Shown here in pieces: positions 6,540 through 11,494 of a stretch of 11,494 bases of DNA. A program made the translations under genes and the position numbers. This stretch comes from Chitinophagaceae bacterium UBA5175 (GTDB taxonomy: Bacteria > Bacteroidota > Bacteroidia > Chitinophagales > Chitinophagaceae). How positions within the stretch are numbered: position 1 is the stretch's first letter; each line of letters begins with the position of its first letter. The notes beneath the pieces are model-generated. The model saw only the letters and a list, made by a program, of their open reading frames with translations. It did no database searches and was not told the origin of the DNA. Location of the stretch: the NCBI GenBank assembly GCA_002413325.1, contig DHWT01000090.1, forward strand, positions 1 to 11,494. Direction: 5' to 3'.

Positions 6540-7109
6540 ATGGCAGTTTTAAAATTCAGGGTTTATTTCGAGGAAGATGATAGTGTTTACCGGGACGTGG
6601 TGGTGAAACATAACCAGTTTTTCCTGGATTTGCACCAGGTGATTCTGAAAGCCTATGAATTCGACAGCAAACACCAGGCAACTTTCTTCCGCAGCAATGA
6701 TCTCTGGCAGCGGGGGCGGGAAATATCATTGGAGAAATATGATAAGGAATATAAAGTGGCTCCCTTACTAATGGCGGAAACAACCATTGGATCTGAAATT
6801 AAAAACCCCAATCAGAAATTTGTTTATCTCTACGATTTTGTTAAGAACTGGTCTTTTCTCGTCGAGCTCATCCATGTTTCCAAGGAAGAAAATATCAAAC
6901 TGGAATATCCGGCCGTTGTGAAAACAGAAAGTATCGGGCCTTCCCAATACGGAACCCGTGGCCTGATTGGTGATAAACTGGCGGAAGTGGAGGAGAAATA
7001 TGATCTCAACCAGAGCGCAGAAGGATTCAGCGAAGTAGGAGAGGATAACGGCGACGTGGATACGGAAGAAGAAGAAATGGGTCCGGAAGAGGACCCCGCA
7101 CTCGAATAA
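6540..7109 (+). CDS. Plasmid pRiA4b ORF-3 / IS1096 TnpR-like domain protein
   Basis: The 189-residue protein resembles the family named after pRiA4b ORF-3 and the IS1096 passenger TnpR. Visible family features are FFLDLHQVILKAYEFDSKH (27-45), the aromatic strand YLYDFVKNWSFLVELI (96-111) corresponding to the usual YDFGDxW motif, and QYGTRG (136-141). The last 29 residues (161-189) are intensely acidic, with 14 Asp/Glu and no basic residue, probably an unstructured tail. I chose the ATG at 6540 (MAVLKFRVYF) over one at 6516, because the latter would sit across the promoter box and adds eight residues unlike the family. The stop overlaps the miaA start by one base (TAATG), so the genes are translationally coupled. 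No transposase or inverted repeats are nearby, so this looks like a resident chromosomal gene. Biochemical function is unknown. Confidence 0.82.
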   Translation: MAVLKFRVYFEEDDSVYRDVVVKHNQFFLDLHQVILKAYEFDSKHQATFFRSNDLWQRGREISLEKYDKEYKVAPLLMAETTIGSEIKNPNQKFVYLYDFVKNWSFLVELIHVSKEENIKLEYPAVVKTESIGPSQYGTRGLIGDKLAEVEEKYDLNQSAEGFSEVGEDNGDVDTEEEEMGPEEDPALE

Positions 7110-8014
7110 TGTCTCCCAAAACAGTAATTATTATAACAGGCCCAACGGCTTCAGGCAAAACGGAGCTTGCCATTGAACTTGCCCGGCATTTTGATACTTC
7201 AATCATATCTGCAGACAGCCGTCAGTGTTTTCGGGAACTGAATATCGGCGTGGCAAAACCGGACCCCGCGCAACTGGAACAGGTAAAACATTTTTTCATT
7301 AATTCCCATTCGATCCGGGAAGAAGTGAATGCGGCCATATTCGAATCCCTGGCGATGCAGTGGTGTGAAGAAATTTTTTCAACCCGGGATGTAGTTGTCA
7401 TGACCGGGGGAACGGGTTTATATATTAAGGCATTCAGTGAAGGCCTCGATGAGATTCCGTTCATAGATGAAGGAGCCAGGAAAGAGATATTGGATCATTA
7501 TCGTGAACAGGGAATCAGCTGGCTGAAGGAATCCATTCAACAGGCCGATCCTTTGTTTTATGCTTCCGGAGAAATGACAAATCCCCAGCGAATGATGCGC
7601 GCCCTGGAAGTGGTCCGGAGTACGGGTCGGTCCATAATCTCATTCCGTAACAGCCAAAAAAAAAGCAGACCTTTTCGGATCCTGGAGTTCGGCATCCGTT
7701 TGCCGAGAAAGGAGTTATACCAGAGGATCAATAAAAGGGTGGATGCCATGATGGAGTCCGGCTTATTGGATGAAGTGGCTTCCCTGCTTCCATTCCAGCA
7801 TCTCAATGCGCTGCAGACGGTTGGATATGCGGAGTTATTTGAATTTCTGCAGGGGAAAACCCGGCTTGAAGATAGCGTTGCCCTGATCAGGCAGAACACA
7901 AGGCATTATGCCAAACGCCAGCTGACCTGGTTGAATAAAAATGAAAAACTGGTGTGGCTGGATGATGATTTCCTCAATAAAATCCTCCGGGTATATTCCA
8001 ATTTTAAAACTTGA
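7109..8014 (+). CDS. miaA: tRNA dimethylallyltransferase
   Basis: Transfers the dimethylallyl group from DMAPP to N6 of A37 in tRNAs that read UNN codons, forming i6A. The 301-residue protein shows the P-loop GPTASGKT (11-18), SADSRQCFRELNIGVAKP (34-51) with the catalytic-site D36 and R38, GGTGLYIKAF (100-109), and the C-terminal TVGYAELFEFL and QNTRHYAKRQLTW blocks that contact tRNA. Length is normal. The ATG overlaps the stop of the preceding gene by one base. The last 11 bases, including the TGA, overlap the end of the opposite-strand outer-membrane protein gene, so no room exists for a conventional intergenic terminator. It is the third tRNA-maturation gene on this strand, after tsaC and cca. 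Confidence 0.97.
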   Translation: MSPKTVIIITGPTASGKTELAIELARHFDTSIISADSRQCFRELNIGVAKPDPAQLEQVKHFFINSHSIREEVNAAIFESLAMQWCEEIFSTRDVVVMTGGTGLYIKAFSEGLDEIPFIDEGARKEILDHYREQGISWLKESIQQADPLFYASGEMTNPQRMMRALEVVRSTGRSIISFRNSQKKSRPFRILEFGIRLPRKELYQRINKRVDAMMESGLLDEVASLLPFQHLNALQTVGYAELFEFLQGKTRLEDSVALIRQNTRHYAKRQLTWLNKNEKLVWLDDDFLNKILRVYSNFKT

Positions 8015-9554
8015 CACCGAAGGTCAGGATCAGGTTGCCGGTATAGTCCCTTACTGTGGCATAAACATTATCCTTTGATGCGAGGCGATAAGGAAAATTT
8101 ACATCATTGAGTATGGTTTCCACGTAGGTGAGGTCAACAAAAATTCCTTTTTTCCGGTAGCCGAGACCACCGCCAATGGTGAACCGGTTGGCTTTCAGGT
8201 CCGGCGAAGCATAAGGATTCATGGAATAGGATCCGCCCAGACGGTATGCCAGATCGTTCACTTTGTATTCCCCGCCCAGCCTGAAATTAAATGTGTTCTT
8301 GTAATAAGATTTTACCGTGTTGTTTAGCGGGTCGTAATAACCGCTATTGACCGGGTTTCCATAGGCATCGGTGGTAGGCTGACTAAAACGGGAACCCCGT
8401 ATGGCATCGTATTCGATATCGGTTGTAATAAATCCCATCTTTCCTCCGGTCACGTCGCCCGGGAAAATATAGGAACCGCTGGCCAGGATCTGCCAGGGGG
8501 TCTGCAGGTTATAATCCAGGCTGTTGCCTACGTTGGCTGCCTGGTCCAGTGTAGCGGATTCGATAGAGTTGGTGCCGGCGTAACCTTCCGTATTGGCGAC
8601 CATGGCTGATGAGACCTGGTCCGTAAGGGAATAAAAGGAAGGCGTGTGAACAGCCAGCCCGACACGCCAGTTCAGGCTGGGCCGGTATATGGCTCCCAGT
8701 CTGGCATTCACACCCACCCCTTTGGATGAATAGGATTCCGTATAGGTATAGGAAGCAAAATTGTTATTGGTATTACCGCTAAGATCCGTTTCCGAGTAAC
8801 GCATCGTACGCTGATAGTTTACAACGGGGATACCAATAGATGCGCCGAGATACCATTTGTCGTGGTTTGAACTTGCCAGTCCGATGGCAAATTCCGTTAT
8901 TCCGCCGGACGTTGTGATATCGGTGCTCTGGCCGAGCAGTCCGCCCGCCGCAAGCACATTTCCAGGTTGCACAACGATGGGTCCGGATCCTCCCTGGGAG
9001 GTATCAATCAGGTAAGTGTATAATGCCATCCGGGTGGGATAGGAAATACCCGGTTCAACCAGCGCCTGGTCAAGGGTCAGGCCGGAGTTCTGGAACTCTT
9101 CTGCATAGGATTCAGCTGCTGAAGAATAGCCGTTTTTCCCCTGGTAAACGATATGACCGTTAAAATCGGCGCTGCGGTTCACGGCAATGCTGAGGGCTGA
9201 ACTTTTATCCTGATCTGTAGACCAGCCAAAAACAACTCCTGATGTAGCCAGGGTAAAATGATTTACAGATGGACCACTTGTGTTCGTGGAAAGATAGCTG
9301 GTTTTGGAGGCATCAAAAGTCCAGCCCGGGCTGAGCAGGTATTCACTGGTTTTATAAAAGCCAAGCCCTGCCGGGTTAACATAAGTAGCAGATATATCCC
9401 CGCCCAGGGATCCCATGGCGCCTCCAATAGCCTGCTCACGGGCAGTGCCTGACGGGTGGATATAAGACATGCGTAGCGCGTCTTCCGGAAGCTGTGCCTT
9501 GAGAACGATACAAATGAAAAGAGAAGGGCACAGAATGAAGAAAAGTTTCATCAT
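8004..9554 (-). CDS. OmpP1/FadL-like outer-membrane protein
   Basis: Predicted outer-membrane beta-barrel of 516 residues. The N-terminus MMKLFFILCPSLFICIVLKA is a signal peptide, with likely cleavage before Gln21. The mature protein opens with GTAREQAIGGAMGSLGGD (36-53) and ATYVNPAGLGFY (56-67). NPAG is the hallmark of the FadL/OmpP1/TodX long-chain fatty acid and hydrophobic-compound channels, often labelled hemin receptor in Bacteroidota. The rest alternates aromatic and small polar residues, as in barrel strands, and the chain ends with Phe, typical of substrates of the BAM insertion machinery. The start may be either of two adjacent ATGs (9554 or 9551). It lies 11 nt downstream of the lipoprotein gene, so the pair should be cotranscribed. 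Its 3' end overlaps miaA by 11 nt. The transported substrate cannot be told from the sequence. Confidence 0.88.
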   Translation of the reverse strand: MMKLFFILCPSLFICIVLKAQLPEDALRMSYIHPSGTAREQAIGGAMGSLGGDISATYVNPAGLGFYKTSEYLLSPGWTFDASKTSYLSTNTSGPSVNHFTLATSGVVFGWSTDQDKSSALSIAVNRSADFNGHIVYQGKNGYSSAAESYAEEFQNSGLTLDQALVEPGISYPTRMALYTYLIDTSQGGSGPIVVQPGNVLAAGGLLGQSTDITTSGGITEFAIGLASSNHDKWYLGASIGIPVVNYQRTMRYSETDLSGNTNNNFASYTYTESYSSKGVGVNARLGAIYRPSLNWRVGLAVHTPSFYSLTDQVSSAMVANTEGYAGTNSIESATLDQAANVGNSLDYNLQTPWQILASGSYIFPGDVTGGKMGFITTDIEYDAIRGSRFSQPTTDAYGNPVNSGYYDPLNNTVKSYYKNTFNFRLGGEYKVNDLAYRLGGSYSMNPYASPDLKANRFTIGGGLGYRKKGIFVDLTYVETILNDVNFPYRLASKDNVYATVRDYTGNLILTFGVKF

Positions 9555-9565
9555 CGAAAAAGGGA

Positions 9566-10303
9566 TTACCGGCCCGGGCGAGAAAATCCACCACCCCGCA
9601 TCGCTCCGCCACCACCACCTAAACCGCCTCCACTACTGAAGTTGGAGGGAGATGAACGCATGGGAGAAGGGTTGGAATAATTATTCGGACGGTTATTGTT
9701 ATAACGGTTGAAATTGTTGTTATTATAGTAATTCCGCGTTGCATTTGAATTATAAAAATGCGAGTTGGGTCTTGTATTATAATAATTGTTCTGGTATGCA
9801 GAAGGGTTGAAATTGCTCAACCGGGTATAACTGGGAGAATTATAATTTTTCCCGTTTACCACGACTACGCTTCCATAATAGGGATTATAGAAACTGTTCC
9901 AGGCATAATAACTGTTATAATAGCTCATGGGACTGTAATAACCAAAACCTCCGTACATCATAGCACCTCCATACATCATTGGATCATAAAAACCTGTGCC
10001 ATAACCCAGGCTTAACCCGATACCACTTCCGTATCCGTAGGGAGAATACATACCGCCATAATAATCATAGTTGTAATTGTCAAAATAAGACCACCGGTCG
10101 GGATCCTGTACGCGCATTTTGACATAATTTTCATTTGGGGTGTTATAGTAATCTGAATTGTCTCCGTTACCGGTAACTGCAACCGGATTTCCCGGTGAAT
10201 AATACACATCATCCGGAGTGGTCGCACTGTTTCTGTATGCAGAACAACTGACTAAGGAAAACAGTAAAAGTGCAGCTGATAAAAGTATATAGGGACGTTT
10301 CAT
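9566..10303 (-). CDS. Tyr/Asn/Gly-rich low-complexity lipoprotein of unknown function
   Basis: Not recognised as a named family. The 245-residue product starts with a lipoprotein signal peptide, MKRPYILLSAALLLFSLVSC, whose lipobox LVSC places lipidated Cys at position 20. A short ordered-looking segment follows (TTPDDVYYSPGNP, 28-40; VQDPDRWSYFDNY, 65-77). The remainder is highly biased: about 37 Tyr and 36 Asn in 225 residues, a Gly/Tyr/Met-rich stretch (82-122), an Asn-rich stretch (171-211), and a Gly-rich end (GGGLGGGGGAMRGGG, 225-239) followed by FSRPGR. I chose the ATG at 10303, since the upstream ATG at 10426 would bury the signal peptide behind 41 residues and run across the promoter box. 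It is the first gene of a two-gene operon with the outer-membrane barrel. A cell-surface or periplasmic structural, adhesive or prion-like role is conceivable but only inferred. Confidence 0.85.
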   Translation of the reverse strand: MKRPYILLSAALLLFSLVSCSAYRNSATTPDDVYYSPGNPVAVTGNGDNSDYYNTPNENYVKMRVQDPDRWSYFDNYNYDYYGGMYSPYGYGSGIGLSLGYGTGFYDPMMYGGAMMYGGFGYYSPMSYYNSYYAWNSFYNPYYGSVVVVNGKNYNSPSYTRLSNFNPSAYQNNYYNTRPNSHFYNSNATRNYYNNNNFNRYNNNRPNNYSNPSPMRSSPSNFSSGGGLGGGGGAMRGGGFSRPGR

Positions 10304-10338
10304 GGCGAAAGCTTTTAGAAATTTCAATCTTAAGTTAC

Positions 10339-10346
10339 TACTTTTG
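10339..10346 (+). promoter_or_regulatory. Candidate -7 promoter box for proS
   Basis: TACTTTTG is an exact TAnnTTTG match upstream of proS on its strand. It would give a leader of roughly 95-100 nt before the ATG at 10450. No TTG is seen at the proper -33 spacing. It faces the box at 10357-10364 on the other strand, with only 10 bp between them. Confidence 0.4.
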
Positions 10347-10356
10347 AGCGTCTTAA

Positions 10357-10364
10357 CAAAATTA
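10357..10364 (-). promoter_or_regulatory. Candidate -7 promoter box for the lipoprotein/OMP operon
   Basis: On the minus strand this reads TAATTTTG, an exact TAnnTTTG match. It would give a leader of roughly 45-50 nt before the lipoprotein ATG at 10303, consistent with choosing that start. A TTTG on the same strand (10402-10405) is too far away to be a standard -33 element. Confidence 0.42.
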
Positions 10365-10449
10365 CAAAATTTATTTACCTCCTTCTGAAATTTTCCAGGT
10401 TCAAATGTTAAAAAGTGACTAATCATGCCTGGTCCGAATTACCCGAAAT

Positions 10450-11494
10450 ATGAGTAAAGAAATCACAAGCCGGCAAGAAGACTATGCGCAATGGTATAAC
10501 GACCTGGTTATAAAGGGCGGATTGGCTGATTATTCAGCGGTCCGGGGTTGCATGGTTATAAAACCCTATGGGTTTGCCCTATGGGAACAAATGCGGGATA
10601 CCCTGGACCGCATGTTTAAGGATACCGGTCATGAAAACGCCTATTTTCCGCTGTTTATTCCCAAGAGCTTTTTAAGCAGGGAAGCGGCCCATGTGGAAGG
10701 CTTCGCAAAAGAATGTGCCGTGGTTACCCATTACCGGCTTAAGAATGATCCCGGAGGGCAGGGCATTATCGTGGATCCGGAAGCAAAACTGGAAGAAGAG
10801 CTCATCGTCAGGCCAACCAGCGAAACCATCATCTGGAATACTTATAAAACCTGGATACAGTCTTATCGCGATTTGCCGCTCCTGATTAATCAATGGGCCA
10901 ATGTGGTGCGTTGGGAAATGCGCACCCGCCTTTTCCTGAGAACCACAGAATTCCTGTGGCAGGAAGGACATACTGCGCATGCGAATGCGGAAGAAGCCAT
11001 TGCAGAAGCCAGGCTTATGCTGCAGGTGTATACTGATTTTGCAGAAAATTTTATGGCGGTTCCGGTTATCCGCGGTGTGAAATCAGCCAGCGAACGTTTT
11101 GCCGGAGCCATCGACACCTATTGTATTGAAGCCCTGATGCAGGATGGCAAAGCCTTGCAGGCGGGTACTTCACATTTTCTCGGGCAAAATTTTGCCAAAG
11201 CATTCGACGTAAAATTTTCCGATAAGCAGAACAAACTGGATTATGTGTGGGCTACCAGCTGGGGTGTCAGCACACGGCTGGTTGGTGCCCTTGTAATGGC
11301 CCATAGCGACGATGAGGGATTGGTCCTGCCACCCCGGATTGCACCGGTACAGGTGGTGATCATTCCAATTTACAAAGGGGATGAAAGCAAAGAGGCACTT
11401 GATGCTAAAGGGAAGGAAATAGCTGCCGGGCTGAAGAAAGCGGGAATCCGGGTGAAATTTGATAACAACGATAATAACAGGCCCGGATGGAAAT
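10450..11494 (+). CDS. proS: Prolyl-tRNA synthetase, type 3 (3' end cut by window edge)
   Basis: Charges tRNA-Pro with proline. From the ATG at 10450 an uninterrupted frame of 348 codons runs off the window, about 70% of the roughly 490 residues usual for this type. Class II synthetase landmarks are in order: CMVIKPYGFALWEQM (34-48, motif 1 region), RPTSE (121-125), the motif 2 block RTTEFLWQEGHTAH (164-177), GTSHFLGQNFAKAFD (239-253), and the motif 3 segment STRLVGALVMAHSDDEGLVL (274-293). The anticodon-binding domain begins near PVQVVIIPIYKG (299-310), and the window ends in NRPGWK. There is no editing insertion between motifs 2 and 3, which together with the motif forms marks the archaeal/eukaryote-like type 3 enzyme. 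It is divergent from the lipoprotein operon and has no Shine-Dalgarno sequence. Confidence 0.96.
   Translation, partial: MSKEITSRQEDYAQWYNDLVIKGGLADYSAVRGCMVIKPYGFALWEQMRDTLDRMFKDTGHENAYFPLFIPKSFLSREAAHVEGFAKECAVVTHYRLKNDPGGQGIIVDPEAKLEEELIVRPTSETIIWNTYKTWIQSYRDLPLLINQWANVVRWEMRTRLFLRTTEFLWQEGHTAHANAEEAIAEARLMLQVYTDFAENFMAVPVIRGVKSASERFAGAIDTYCIEALMQDGKALQAGTSHFLGQNFAKAFDVKFSDKQNKLDYVWATSWGVSTRLVGALVMAHSDDEGLVLPPRIAPVQVVIIPIYKGDESKEALDAKGKEIAAGLKKAGIRVKFDNNDNNRPGWK

Noticed and set aside
6540..7109. Active IS1096-like insertion sequence
   Set aside because: Only the passenger-type domain is present. There is no transposase, no terminal inverted repeats and no target duplication, and the gene is coupled to miaA.
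10304..10426. Longer lipoprotein starting at the ATG at 10426
   Set aside because: It would place a complete lipoprotein signal peptide 41 residues inside the protein and run through the candidate promoter.
1..11494. CRISPR array, prophage, toxin-antitoxin or other defence system
   Set aside because: All sizeable frames are accounted for by housekeeping or envelope genes; the short tandem arrays have 7-8 nt periods with no spacers.

Overview
The window is a chromosomal segment from a member of the Bacteroidota, most likely a Chitinophagaceae-like lineage. Four things point there: every recognisable protein resembles Bacteroidota homologues; no gene start has a Shine-Dalgarno sequence; exact TAnnTTTG motifs (the Bacteroidota -7 promoter element) lie upstream of five genes; and an outer-membrane protein of the OmpP1/FadL type follows a lipoprotein in an operon. 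The assignment below phylum level is an impression from protein character, since no search could be run. There are no RNA genes, CRISPR arrays, insertion sequences or prophage genes, and no intergenic gap exceeds about 180 bp.

Layout: (1) 12-2151, secY and map on the plus strand, the end of a ribosomal-protein/secretion operon. The infA-rpmJ-rpsM genes that usually follow are absent here. (2) 2152-2221, a short convergent intergenic stretch with a small hairpin and a 7-nt-period tandem array. (3) 2222-3034, dapD on the minus strand (diaminopimelate/lysine synthesis). (4) 3135-4839, plus strand: a TsaC/Sua5-type threonylcarbamoyl-AMP synthase and a GT9 heptosyltransferase-like enzyme, both starting with TTG. 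(5) 4840-5019, an AT-rich gap with 8-nt-period repeats in opposite orientations and a promoter box almost touching the next start. (6) 5020-8014, plus strand: a CCA-type tRNA nucleotidyltransferase with HD domain, then a two-gene unit of a pRiA4b ORF-3/IS1096 TnpR-like protein and miaA joined by a TAATG overlap. (7) 8004-10303, minus strand: a Tyr/Asn/Gly-rich lipoprotein followed by an OmpP1/FadL-like outer-membrane protein whose 3' end overlaps the end of miaA by 11 nt. (8) 10450-11494, plus strand: proS, cut by the window edge.

Functionally most of the window is housekeeping: protein export and N-terminal processing (SecY, Map), tRNA maturation and charging (TsaC for t6A37, CCA enzyme, MiaA for i6A37, ProRS), cell-wall precursor and LPS synthesis (DapD, GT9). 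The least understood parts are the lipoprotein/outer-membrane protein pair and the pRiA4b ORF-3-like protein coupled to miaA. I see no convincing sign of a new defence or mobile system; the items worth a second look are the intergenic repeat arrays, the promoter geometry, the broken ribosomal operon, and the low-complexity lipoprotein operon.
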